This document shows, in pieces, positions 35,642-44,269 of a stretch of DNA of 45,961 bases (positions are counted from its first letter, which is position 1; every line of letters begins with the position of its first letter). Position numbers and translations under genes: made by a program. Below the pieces are notes generated by a model. It searched no databases. It was given only the letters and a program-made list of their open reading frames with translations, and was not told the origin of the DNA. The DNA comes from Emcibacteraceae bacterium (lineage in GTDB: Bacteria; Pseudomonadota; Alphaproteobacteria; Sphingomonadales; Emcibacteraceae), in the NCBI GenBank assembly GCA_016744185.1, contig JADGEY010000009.1, positions 1-45,961 of the forward strand, in the 5' to 3' direction.

Positions 35642-37732
35642 CTAACCTGATTTTAAATATTTCACCCCTTCATCTCTTTCAAACAAATAAAGCAGCGTCT
35701 TAAGAGCTTTTCCCCGCTTTGATGCAAGCTCTGGGTCTTTATTTAAAATCAGCCTCGCATCATCTCTTGCTATCCCAATAAGGTCACCATGATCTTCTAG
35801 CGATGCGACTTTAAAATCGGGCATTCCTGATTGACGAACGCCTAAAAGCTCCCCTGCCCCCCGAAGCTTTAAATCTTCCTCTGCGATGATAAAACCATCA
35901 TCTGTTTCACGCATGATTTTAAGACGTGACGTAGCATTCTTACTGCCAAGGTGACCATAGAGTAAAAGGCAAGTAGATTGCTCATCAGCCCGTCCCACCC
36001 TGCCCCGAAGCTGGTGAAGCTGTGACAGTCCAAACCGCTCGGCATGCTCGATAATCATGATCGTTGCATTTGGCACATTTACCCCAACTTCAATCACTGT
36101 GGTTGCGATTAAAATTAAAATCTCTCCTGCGGAAAATTTTTCCATGACCGCATCTTTATCTTTGGCTTTCATTTTACCGTGAATGAGCCCTAGTTTATCG
36201 CCGAATAATGCCTCTAAATGTAAAAAACGCTCTTCTGCTGCGGCAAGGTCTAGTTTTTCTGATTCTTCGACCAAAGGGCAAACCCAATAAATTTGTTTGT
36301 TTTGTTTAATCGCCCGTCCGGCCCCCAGAACCACGTCATTAAGTTTTTGCAAAGAAATTACTCTTGTGTCAATCGCTTTGCGCCCCGCAGGTTTTTCATC
36401 TAATTTCGAAAAATCCATATCCCCATATATGGTAAGCGTTAAAGTACGGGGAATGGGCGTTGCCGTCATGGCAAGAACGTCCATCGCTATGCCGTTTGCT
36501 TTTGCGCTAAGAGCTAGTCTTTGTTCTACGCCGAACCTATGTTGCTCATCAATAACCGCCATGCCAAGGTCTTTGTAAATCACATCTTTTTGAATAAGAG
36601 CATGAGTACCGATTAAAATATCAATCTTGCCAGAAATTAATCTTTCTAAAATGGCTTCTCTTTTTTTGCCCTTATTTCTGCCCGTTAGGATTTCGACTTC
36701 AAGAGATGTATTTTTGCAAAGAGCGGTAATGCTTTCCAAATGCTGACGGGCTAAAATCTCTGTGGGTGCAATAATAGCGGCCTGCACCCCTGTCTCTAGG
36801 GCATTAATCATTGCAAGCAGTGCCACAACTGTTTTTCCGCTACCCACGTCCCCTTGGAGAAGGCGCATCATCGCAGCTTCTTCTGCCATATCTAGCTCTA
36901 TTTCTTGCAAGCTGCGCTTTTGAGCGTTGGTTAACTCATAGGGCAAGTCTTTTAATATTTTCGCTTTAAGAATCCCTTTCGGCTTAAACGACCTCCCTTT
37001 TTTTTTCTTAAGCTTTTGGCGCATGATTTCCATTGCAAGCTGGTTTGCTAGAAACTCATCATAAGCAAGCCGCCTTCGGGCATGAAAAGAAGGCAAGATA
37101 CCCTCTTCATTTTTAGGAGCATGAACCATTTGCAAAGCATCATACCAAGAAAGCCACTGCTGTTTTTTAAGGAAATTTGGATCAATCCATTCAGGAAGAA
37201 TGCGGGCTTTTTTTAAAGACCCTGCTGTGATCTTGCTCATAAGTTTTGCGCTAATCCCTGCGGTTAGCGGATATAGAGGCTGTATCATTGGAATTTCATC
37301 TTGGCGTGCGAGAGAGACCATATAATCGGGGTGATTCATCTGAAGTGCGCCGTTAAAAATTTCGGCTTTTCCGCTAATCAGCCGCATACTGCCTTCTGGC
37401 ATCTCCTTTAAAAGATAATCAGCCCTCGCATGAAAAAATGTAAGGCAGATAACGCCCGTATCATCACTGCACCATATTTTATAGGGGGCTTTTGAACGAG
37501 AAGGCGGAATATCATGACGATCAATTTTGACTTCTAGCGTTACAATTTGCTCATGCTTTATATCGGACAGATGAGGTCTTTTGCTTCTATCTATAATTCC
37601 AACAGGTAAATGCCAAAATATATCCAATATCCTGCCGCCAATAATTTTTTCTAAATTTGCAGCCGTTCTGCCGCCTACACCAGTCAAACTAAGGGTCTCA
37701 GCAAAAAAAGGAAAAAGAATTTCTGGGCGCAT
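35642..37732 (-). CDS. recG: ATP-dependent DNA helicase RecG
   Basis: RecG remodels stalled forks and branch-migrates Holliday junctions. The wedge (OB-fold) domain covers residues about 60-150 after an N-terminal helical region with SLTGVGGRTAANLEK. The helicase core shows Walker A GDVGSGKT (294-301), PTEILARQHL, a DEAH-type box as DEQHRFGV, TATPIPRTL, and motif VI QLRGRVGRADEQS. The C-terminal TRG region contains EEDLKLRGAGELLG. Length (696 aa) is normal. It is divergent from sdhE (91-base gap), an arrangement common in alphaproteobacteria. Confidence 0.97.
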   Translation of the reverse strand: MRPEILFPFFAETLSLTGVGGRTAANLEKIIGGRILDIFWHLPVGIIDRSKRPHLSDIKHEQIVTLEVKIDRHDIPPSRSKAPYKIWCSDDTGVICLTFFHARADYLLKEMPEGSMRLISGKAEIFNGALQMNHPDYMVSLARQDEIPMIQPLYPLTAGISAKLMSKITAGSLKKARILPEWIDPNFLKKQQWLSWYDALQMVHAPKNEEGILPSFHARRRLAYDEFLANQLAMEIMRQKLKKKKGRSFKPKGILKAKILKDLPYELTNAQKRSLQEIELDMAEEAAMMRLLQGDVGSGKTVVALLAMINALETGVQAAIIAPTEILARQHLESITALCKNTSLEVEILTGRNKGKKREAILERLISGKIDILIGTHALIQKDVIYKDLGMAVIDEQHRFGVEQRLALSAKANGIAMDVLAMTATPIPRTLTLTIYGDMDFSKLDEKPAGRKAIDTRVISLQKLNDVVLGAGRAIKQNKQIYWVCPLVEESEKLDLAAAEERFLHLEALFGDKLGLIHGKMKAKDKDAVMEKFSAGEILILIATTVIEVGVNVPNATIMIIEHAERFGLSQLHQLRGRVGRADEQSTCLLLYGHLGSKNATSRLKIMRETDDGFIIAEEDLKLRGAGELLGVRQSGMPDFKVASLEDHGDLIGIARDDARLILNKDPELASKRGKALKTLLYLFERDEGVKYLKSG

Positions 37733-37799
37733 TTTAATTTTTATCTTTATTCATTTGAATGGATTTCATATTTTAGGTATCAAGCTATCATATAATATC

Positions 37800-38150
37800 A
37801 ACTTTTTTAAGCAAAAGAATATCATGCCCCGTTATAATTCCCCTGGTTTTATTGAACCTGAAATTGATAAAGAAGAATCCCTCGAAATCAGGCGTAAAAG
37901 ACTGAAATTCAGAAGCTGGCACAGAGGAATTAAAGAAGCGGATATTATTCTAGGGCATTTTGCAGATCAGTTTTTAAGCTCTTTAACAAAGGAAGAACTT
38001 GATCTTTATGAGAATTTACTGCGTGAAACAGATGCAGACCTTGTCGCATGGATTACTAAAGACCGCCCTGCACCAGACCACCTAAACCATAAGATCATGA
38101 AAAAACTCCAGTCGATTGATTATATTAAATTTTTTAAATAAAAGAATATC
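37800..38150 (+). repeat. Near-identical 24-bp segments before sdhE and before mfd
   Basis: The segment 37800-37823, ending exactly at the sdhE ATG, recurs at 38127-38150, just before mfd, with 21 of 24 bases the same. Both end in AAAAGAATATC after a T6-AA run. In the second copy the ATG position reads CTG, and the mfd TTG lies five bases further on. Confidence 0.6.
37824..38141 (+). CDS. sdhE: FAD assembly factor SdhE (succinate dehydrogenase)
   Basis: SdhE helps covalent FAD attachment to SdhA. The 105-residue protein has the all-helical SdhE fold signature: ESLEIRRKRLKFRSWHRGIK with the RGxxE motif (RGIKE), then LGHFADQFLSSLTKEELDLY and the Asp-rich ETDADLVAWIT. An upstream in-frame extension to 37581 overlaps recG and has no family match, so I start at the ATG 37824. 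The ribosome site is weak (AAAAG). It is followed after 14 bases by mfd. The order recG/sdhE-mfd is an alphaproteobacterial hallmark. Confidence 0.93.
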   Translation: MPRYNSPGFIEPEIDKEESLEIRRKRLKFRSWHRGIKEADIILGHFADQFLSSLTKEELDLYENLLRETDADLVAWITKDRPAPDHLNHKIMKKLQSIDYIKFFK

Positions 38151-38155
38151 CTGCT

Positions 38156-41100
38156 TTGTCCCATTATCGTAAAATTTTATCTGCAAAATCTGCTCAATCT
38201 TTTAGCCATATTCCTGACGGCATGGACGCGCTGCTACTCTCCTCTCTAACCAAAGAAAAAGAGAATATCACCCATATACATATCGTGCGTGATGAAGAAC
38301 GGCTGCATAATCTAGAAGAACTGATTAGGTATTTCGCTCCAGAACTAGAAATATTAACATTTCCTGCTTGGGACTGCTTGCCCTATGATCGAATATCACC
38401 TCATATTGATATTTTAGCAAAGCGGGTTTTAACGCTGAGCAAGCTTTCTTCTTCTTCCCATAATCATAAGAGAGTGATTTTAACGACCATTAATGCAGCG
38501 TCTCAGCGTATTATGCCGCCGTCGGCTCTTAAAAATACAAGCTTTCATGCAAAGACCGGCGATAATCTTGACCAAGAGCATTTAAAAGAATTTTTAGGGC
38601 GCAATGGCTATTCTCGTGTCCCCTCTGTCATGGAACATGGGGATTTTGCCCTGCGTGGTAACATCATCGATATTTACCCCACAGGCAGTAAAGCCCCTAT
38701 TCGCATTGATTTATGGGGTGATGAAATTGATACAATTAAATATTTCGAGCCTCTTTCCCAGCGAAGCAATGATAAAATAGACCATATCCACCTTGTCCCA
38801 ACCACTGAAGTTATTTTAGATACCCCTTCGATCAGGCGGTTTCGGGTTCAATATGTCGCAGAATTTGGCACATCAAGAGGCGATGATCCGCTTTATGAAG
38901 CCATCACCGAAGGGCGTAAATTGCAAGGCATGGAACATTGGCTGCCTTATTTTTATCAAGAAATGGGTAATGTTTTCGATTATCTACCGCAGGATAAAAA
39001 TAAACTTGTGGTGAGCCAAGACCATCTGACAAGCGCAGCATATCTTGACCGCATTAAATCTGTTCATGATTATTATGGGGCAAGGCTTGAGGCTTATAAA
39101 AACTCTCCCAAAGGAGCGGCAGGCAGCAGTACGTATAAGCCCCTGCCCCATGAGCTTCTTTATATCGGGGCGCAGGAATGGCAAGATTTAAGCAAAGAAT
39201 ATAAAATCCATAAATTTACCGCTCATGAAAACTCGGTAAATGACATTAGCTTTTCTGGAACGGTAAGCCGTAATTTTGCCCTTGAAAGAAATGATGCAAA
39301 GCTTAATATTTATGATGAGCTTAAAAAACATATTACCAACCTGCAAAAACCGAGTCTTCAAAAATCAGGTTTGCAAAAATCGGGCAAAAAAACCTTAATT
39401 GCAAGCTATTCAGAAGGATCAAGAGACCGGCTTTCTATTGTCATGAAAGACCATGGCATGAGACATTTCCAGATGATAGAAAAATGGTCAGAAGTTAAAA
39501 AGTTAAATCCTGCGGTTATTGGACTTATCATTCTCCCCCTAGAACATGGGTTTAACACAGATGATTTTGCCATTATTTCAGAACAAGATATTTTAGGTGA
39601 CCGCCTTATTCGCAAAGTCAAACGAAGCAGGCGAGCAGAAAATTTCATAAATTCTGCATCCGAATTAAACCCAGATGACCTTGTTATTCATATAGATCAT
39701 GGCGTGGGACGCTACGTTGGATTTAAAACGATTACTGTAAATGGCGCCAAGCATGACTGCGTTCATTTGGTCTATCATGGAGGCGATAAACTCTATCTTC
39801 CTGTTGTAAATATTGAAGTTTTAAGCCGTTTTGGCGGCACTAAAAGCGATGCTTCTCTTGACAAGCTTGGCGGAGTGGCTTGGCAAGCCCGAAAAGCAAA
39901 ACTTAAAAAACGCATCAGAGAAATGGCAGATGAGCTGATTAAAATTGCCGCCGCCAGAGCCCTTAAAAAAGGTGAAATCATTGAACCGCCCGAAGGAGCA
40001 TATGATGAATTTTGCGCCCGCTTCCCCTATACAGAAACGGACGATCAACTGCGCTGCGTGGAAGATATTATAAAAGATTTAAGAAGCGGTCAGCCCATGG
40101 ATCGGCTGATTTGCGGAGATGTGGGCTTTGGCAAGACAGAAGTTGCCCTGCGTGCCGCCTTCCTTGTCTCAATGAGCGGTCTGCAAGTTGCTATTGTTGC
40201 GCCCACGACTCTTCTTGCCCGTCAGCATTATAAAAGCTTTACGGACAGGTTTAAAGGGCTGCCCCTGCGCATCGGTCATCTATCACGCCTTGTCAAAGCA
40301 AAAGAGCAAAAACAAACCCGTGAAGAAATGGAAAAGGGAACAATTGATATTGTTGTTGGAACGCACGCTCTGCTTTCAAAATCGATAAAATTTAGAAATC
40401 TTGGAATGCTGATTATTGATGAAGAACAACATTTTGGAGTGGCTCATAAAGAGAGACTGAAAAAGATTAAAAATAACGTTCATGTCCTCACCTTAACCGC
40501 AACCCCAATACCAAGAACGCTGCAAATGGCAATGAGCGGAATGCGGGGGCTTAGCTTGATCGCAACGCCGCCTGTTGACCGCCTTGCAGTGCGAACATTT
40601 GTCATGCCTCAGGACAGCCTTGTGATTAGAGAAGCTTTGCTGCGGGAACATTATCGAGGCGGGCAATCATTTTATGTCTGCCCGCGGGTTTCTGATTTAA
40701 AAGGCGTTTATGATTTCTTAAAAGAGCATGTTCCAGAAGTAAAAGTTGTTAAAGCCCATGGACAAATGCCGCCCAGCGAGCTTGAAGATGTAATGAACGC
40801 TTTTTATGACGGCGCATTTGACGTGCTTCTTTCAACAACGATTGTCGAATCTGGTTTGGATATTCCAACGGCGAACACCATGATCATTCATAGAGCCGAT
40901 ATGTTTGGACTGTCACAGCTTTATCAATTAAGAGGACGTGTGGGCAGGGCAAAAATTCGGGCCTATGCTTACCTGACGCTCTCCCCTAAACGCATTCCAA
41001 CCAAACAGGCTCTTAAGCGGCTTGAAGTCCTGCAAACTCTGGATAATTTAGGGGCAGGCTTTACGCTTGCCAGTCACGATATGGATATTCGGGGCGCAGG

Positions 41101-41677
41101 AAACCTGCTTGGTGATGAACAGTCTGGGCATATTAAAGAAGTCGGAATTGAGCTTTATCAACAAATGCTAGAAGAAGCCGTTGCAGAGGCACGTTCTGGC
41201 ATAGAGGAAGAAGAGGAAAGCACTCTTTGGTCGCCGCAAATTAATGTGGGCGCATCGGTCATGATCCCCGAACATTATGTAACAGACATTAACCTGCGCA
41301 TGTCCCTGTACCGCAGGCTTGCTGATCTAACGGATAAGCTTGGCATTGATGCATTTGCCGCTGAACTGATTGACCGTTTTGGCAAGCTGCCTGAAGAGGT
41401 GGAGCATCTATTGCTTATCACAGAGATTAAACATCATTGCCGAACGGCATCTATTGAGCGCATTGAAACAGGCGTTAAGGGGGCAATTTTGACTTTTAAA
41501 AATAATAAATTTAAAAACCCAGCAGGCCTAATTGATTTTATCAGCCGCCAAGGAAAAATTATAAAAATCAGGTCAGACCATAGGCTTGTTTATTCTCGCA
41601 ATTGGCAAAAAATTGACAGCAGACTTAAAGGAACATTAAATATTGCAAAAGCACTAGGGAAAATCGCCCATAAATAA
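38156..41677 (+). CDS. mfd: Transcription-repair coupling factor Mfd
   Basis: Mfd is a translocase that removes stalled RNA polymerase and recruits UvrA. It starts with TTG at 38156, since the UvrB-like N-terminal region (FPAWDCLPYDRISPHIDI) would be shortened by the next ATG. Modules in order: UvrB-homology region (1 to about 330), RNA-polymerase-interacting CarD-like domain (HIDHGVGRYVGF, near 520), helicase core with Walker A GDVGFGKT (654-661), a DEEQ box, TATPIPRTL and QLRGRVGRAK, and the TRCF C-terminal domain. Length (1173 aa) is normal. Partner uvrA lies in the same window. Confidence 0.97.
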   Translation: MSHYRKILSAKSAQSFSHIPDGMDALLLSSLTKEKENITHIHIVRDEERLHNLEELIRYFAPELEILTFPAWDCLPYDRISPHIDILAKRVLTLSKLSSSSHNHKRVILTTINAASQRIMPPSALKNTSFHAKTGDNLDQEHLKEFLGRNGYSRVPSVMEHGDFALRGNIIDIYPTGSKAPIRIDLWGDEIDTIKYFEPLSQRSNDKIDHIHLVPTTEVILDTPSIRRFRVQYVAEFGTSRGDDPLYEAITEGRKLQGMEHWLPYFYQEMGNVFDYLPQDKNKLVVSQDHLTSAAYLDRIKSVHDYYGARLEAYKNSPKGAAGSSTYKPLPHELLYIGAQEWQDLSKEYKIHKFTAHENSVNDISFSGTVSRNFALERNDAKLNIYDELKKHITNLQKPSLQKSGLQKSGKKTLIASYSEGSRDRLSIVMKDHGMRHFQMIEKWSEVKKLNPAVIGLIILPLEHGFNTDDFAIISEQDILGDRLIRKVKRSRRAENFINSASELNPDDLVIHIDHGVGRYVGFKTITVNGAKHDCVHLVYHGGDKLYLPVVNIEVLSRFGGTKSDASLDKLGGVAWQARKAKLKKRIREMADELIKIAAARALKKGEIIEPPEGAYDEFCARFPYTETDDQLRCVEDIIKDLRSGQPMDRLICGDVGFGKTEVALRAAFLVSMSGLQVAIVAPTTLLARQHYKSFTDRFKGLPLRIGHLSRLVKAKEQKQTREEMEKGTIDIVVGTHALLSKSIKFRNLGMLIIDEEQHFGVAHKERLKKIKNNVHVLTLTATPIPRTLQMAMSGMRGLSLIATPPVDRLAVRTFVMPQDSLVIREALLREHYRGGQSFYVCPRVSDLKGVYDFLKEHVPEVKVVKAHGQMPPSELEDVMNAFYDGAFDVLLSTTIVESGLDIPTANTMIIHRADMFGLSQLYQLRGRVGRAKIRAYAYLTLSPKRIPTKQALKRLEVLQTLDNLGAGFTLASHDMDIRGAGNLLGDEQSGHIKEVGIELYQQMLEEAVAEARSGIEEEEESTLWSPQINVGASVMIPEHYVTDINLRMSLYRRLADLTDKLGIDAFAAELIDRFGKLPEEVEHLLLITEIKHHCRTASIERIETGVKGAILTFKNNKFKNPAGLIDFISRQGKIIKIRSDHRLVYSRNWQKIDSRLKGTLNIAKALGKIAHK

Positions 41678-41774
41678 TTTATCAATAAGTTTTTATCTTT
41701 TCTTAAGTTCTTTTTATTGTTTTTGAAATATCATGGATCTTGATTTAAAATAATTTAAGCAGGTCAAACAAGAA

Positions 41775-42227
41775 ATGTTTGGTACAATTAATAATAATAT
41801 ATCTGGTTTATTGGCGGCAAAGTCCCAATTTACAGCAGCTGCGACAAAAGTCATGCAGGCAAATGCGGCGGCTTTTAATGCTGTTGCTAATGGCGCATCA
41901 TCCGCCGCTGGTCTACGCCATAAAGCTTACAATAATAATACGCCGCAAACACGAACAAATCCTAACAATAATATTCCAAATTCTTCAAATGGATCAAAAA
42001 AAATAGACCCTACAGGGCAAATCCCTGTAACGCCCCAGAATCTTTCACTTTATGACCCCCATTCCTCTTTCGCTAATAATGAAGGCTATCTTGCCGTTCC
42101 TGGTGAACAGAGCCTCATTGCTGAAGTGGCGGAGATGTCCCGTGCCTCACACGCCTATAAAGCAAATGCAAAGGCAATTAAATCACTAGGCGACACCATC
42201 AGTAACTTTATGATTGAAGTAAAATAA
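41775..42227 (+). CDS. Small flagellar rod/hook-like protein (FlgB/FlgC-type ends)
   Basis: This is a 150-residue protein without a signal peptide. The N-terminus (MFGTINNNISGLLAAKSQFT, then MQANAAAFNAVANG) resembles the flagellar rod N-terminal helix, in which iSGLxAxxxxx is followed by a N-A-N-type segment. The C-terminus (AEMSRASHAYKANAKAIKSL followed by GDTISNFMIEVK) resembles the FlgB/FlgC C-terminal helix that packs in the axial coiled-coil. Between them is an Asn/Pro/Ser-rich linker of about 40 residues. No other flagellar gene is nearby. A role in the flagellar rod or a related secreted filament is inference from these ends only. Confidence 0.6.
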   Translation: MFGTINNNISGLLAAKSQFTAAATKVMQANAAAFNAVANGASSAAGLRHKAYNNNTPQTRTNPNNNIPNSSNGSKKIDPTGQIPVTPQNLSLYDPHSSFANNEGYLAVPGEQSLIAEVAEMSRASHAYKANAKAIKSLGDTISNFMIEVK

Positions 42228-42298
42228 TCTAAGCCCTTATATTAAATTAACTATTTATTTTTTATTTTATATCATATTATCTATATACCCAATGATAT

Positions 42299-42328
42299 GA
42301 GTTAGAGTTAGAGTTAGAGTTAGAGTTA
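42299..42328 (+). repeat. Five tandem GAGTTA hexamers abutting a start codon
   Basis: GAGTTA is repeated five times without error and the array ends directly before the ATG at 42329. Each unit gives a weak Shine-Dalgarno-like GAG, and no other ribosome site is visible. Loss or gain of units keeps the reading frame and changes only leader length. Confidence 0.97.
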
Positions 42329-43444
42329 ATGAATGAAACGACAACAACTATAAAACCTGAAATTACTGAACTTCTAAAGCTTGCATATGATAAGTCTGCG
42401 CAAGGGAAAAATAAGCTTTTTGACGAAATCACGGGTGTTTTCGAAACAAATCATGAAAATCTTTCGTCTGATGAAAGATTATTAATGAGCGAGATTCTTG
42501 AAAGCCTCCTCCTTAATGTTGAAACTCTTATTCGTCAAAAACTTGCAAACCGCCTTGCAACGATGAAAAATGTTCCAGTCGAACTTATCATTTTACTCGC
42601 CAATGACCAAATTGACGTTGCGCGTCCAATTTTAGATTTAAGTATTCTTTTGGAAGACAAGGATCTTATTGGAATTATTCGCCAAAAATCGCTCCAGCAT
42701 CAGCTTTCGATTGCAGGACGTAAAAATATTGGACCTGACGTTTGCAAGCAGCTTGTTGGTACAGGTAATGATGATGTCATTGTTAAAATGCTTTCTAATA
42801 AAGCCGCTAGAATAGACGATAAAACATTAGAAGAACTTGTTAAACAATCAAGAACGAAAACTATTTATCAACCTCCTATTATTAATCGCCCTGACCTGCC
42901 GTCTGAACTTGCCTCACGGATGTATGAATGGGTTTCTGATAATCTAAAAGAATCTTTAATTGATATTCAAAGCTTAGATAAAACAGACTTAGAAACCTCC
43001 CTTCAATCCGCGGTAACCTCTCTTCAAGAAGAAGATAAATTACAAGGAGAAAGCGGCTCTAATGAAAAAAATATAATTGAAAAATTACAGGGAACTGGAA
43101 AGCTTCTGCCTTCATTTTTAATAAAATGCTTAAAACAAGGACAAGTAACATTATTTGAACGCGCATTTTCAAAAATGATTAATATTTCCCATGATAGGCT
43201 CTGTAATATTATTTATGAAAGAGATGAAGCCTCCCTTGCTGTTGCTTGCTGCGCAGCGGGACTAGACCGAAATACATTTTTAATCATTTATAAAACCACA
43301 AGAATTGCTCGACAAAAGAAACCTGCTTTATCTAAAGAACAAGCTTTATCAATCTTTGAAATATTTAAAAACCTAGATGCGCGCGCGGCAGAACTTAGAA
43401 TTCACAAATGGCTCGCAGATGATGCTAGAGTTCCTATCTTTTAA
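42329..43444 (+). CDS. DUF2336 domain protein
   Basis: This 371-residue soluble protein belongs to a family widespread in alphaproteobacteria and of unknown function. It is mostly helical with HEAT-like repeats (EILESLLLNVETLIRQKLAN, RLATMKNVPVELIILLANDQ, DVARPILDLSILL, LSIAGRKNIGPDVCKQLV), as expected for DUF2336. A linker around 210-250 is acidic and polar. The C-terminal third is again helical (KCLKQGQVTLFERAFSKMI). No catalytic motif or membrane segment is seen. The five-hexamer array before its ATG may tune its translation. It lies between the flagellar-rod-like gene and nadK on the same strand. Confidence 0.88.
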   Translation: MNETTTTIKPEITELLKLAYDKSAQGKNKLFDEITGVFETNHENLSSDERLLMSEILESLLLNVETLIRQKLANRLATMKNVPVELIILLANDQIDVARPILDLSILLEDKDLIGIIRQKSLQHQLSIAGRKNIGPDVCKQLVGTGNDDVIVKMLSNKAARIDDKTLEELVKQSRTKTIYQPPIINRPDLPSELASRMYEWVSDNLKESLIDIQSLDKTDLETSLQSAVTSLQEEDKLQGESGSNEKNIIEKLQGTGKLLPSFLIKCLKQGQVTLFERAFSKMINISHDRLCNIIYERDEASLAVACCAAGLDRNTFLIIYKTTRIARQKKPALSKEQALSIFEIFKNLDARAAELRIHKWLADDARVPIF

Positions 43445-43495
43445 ATGTTATATAGTTAAATAAATTTAATTGATCCAGCTACAAAGGCTTATTTC

Positions 43496-44269
43496 ATGCT
43501 TGTTTTTAATAAAAAACTGAGCTTAATGTCTAGTAACGATGAAAAAGCACTGAAAGCAGCTGAGCTGCTTAAAATACGGTATGATTTTGTCCCTCTTGAG
43601 GAAGCAGATATTATCGTTGCCCTTGGAGGGGACGGTTACCTTTTACATCTTTTACATGAAACAATGAACCTTAACCTGCCTATTTTTGGCATGAATAGAG
43701 GTACTGTTGGTTTCCTGCTTAATGATTTTAGCGAAGAGTTATTGTTAAAACGTATTGAAAATGCCCACCCGTTTGAGCTTAATCCGCTCCATATGACAGC
43801 CTATACAAATAGTGGACAGACCGTAGAAGCACTTGCCATTAATGAAATTGCTCTGCTCAGAGAAACACGACAAACAGCAAAAATTCGGATCATGGTTGAT
43901 CATAAAATACGCATAGAAGAGCTGGTTTGTGACGGCGTTATGGTGGCAACCCCTGCGGGAAGCACTGCCTATAATCTTTCCGCACATGGTCCAATATTAC
44001 CAATGTCATCGGATATATTAGCCCTCACACCCATCAGTGCCTTTAGACCAAGAAGATGGCGTGGAGCATTACTGCCCAATAATGCTGAAATTGTCTTTGA
44101 AGTCCTTAACCCCATCAAACGCCCTGTTAGTGCGGTTGCTGATATTTTAGAAGTAAGAGATGTTGCAAAGGTTATTATAGTGCAAGATAAAACCCATAAA
44201 TTAAAATTATTATTCGAAAATGAACATACCTTAGAAGAACGTATATTAAATGAGCAATTTATGATCTAA
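43496..44269 (+). CDS. nadK: NAD kinase
   Basis: NadK phosphorylates NAD to NADP. The 257-residue protein has the family motifs VALGGDGYLLHLLH (GGDG), FGMNRGTVGFLLND, NEIALLRE, and the substrate loop DGVMVATPAGSTAYNLSAHGPI. Length is that of the short alphaproteobacterial form. AAAGG stands eight bases before the ATG at 43496. It is convergent with the histidine kinase gene, and the two stop codons overlap (CTAA at 44266-44269). Confidence 0.97.
   Translation: MLVFNKKLSLMSSNDEKALKAAELLKIRYDFVPLEEADIIVALGGDGYLLHLLHETMNLNLPIFGMNRGTVGFLLNDFSEELLLKRIENAHPFELNPLHMTAYTNSGQTVEALAINEIALLRETRQTAKIRIMVDHKIRIEELVCDGVMVATPAGSTAYNLSAHGPILPMSSDILALTPISAFRPRRWRGALLPNNAEIVFEVLNPIKRPVSAVADILEVRDVAKVIIVQDKTHKLKLLFENEHTLEERILNEQFMI

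Noticed and set aside
37581-37823. Longer start for sdhE (186 residues)
   Set aside because: The extra 81 residues lie antisense to recG, have no SdhE similarity, and the family N-terminus begins at 37824.
42299-42328. Telomere-like repeat (TTAGAG read in register)
   Set aside because: It is only five units, internal, not G-rich enough and abuts a gene start; a translation-leader repeat explains it better.
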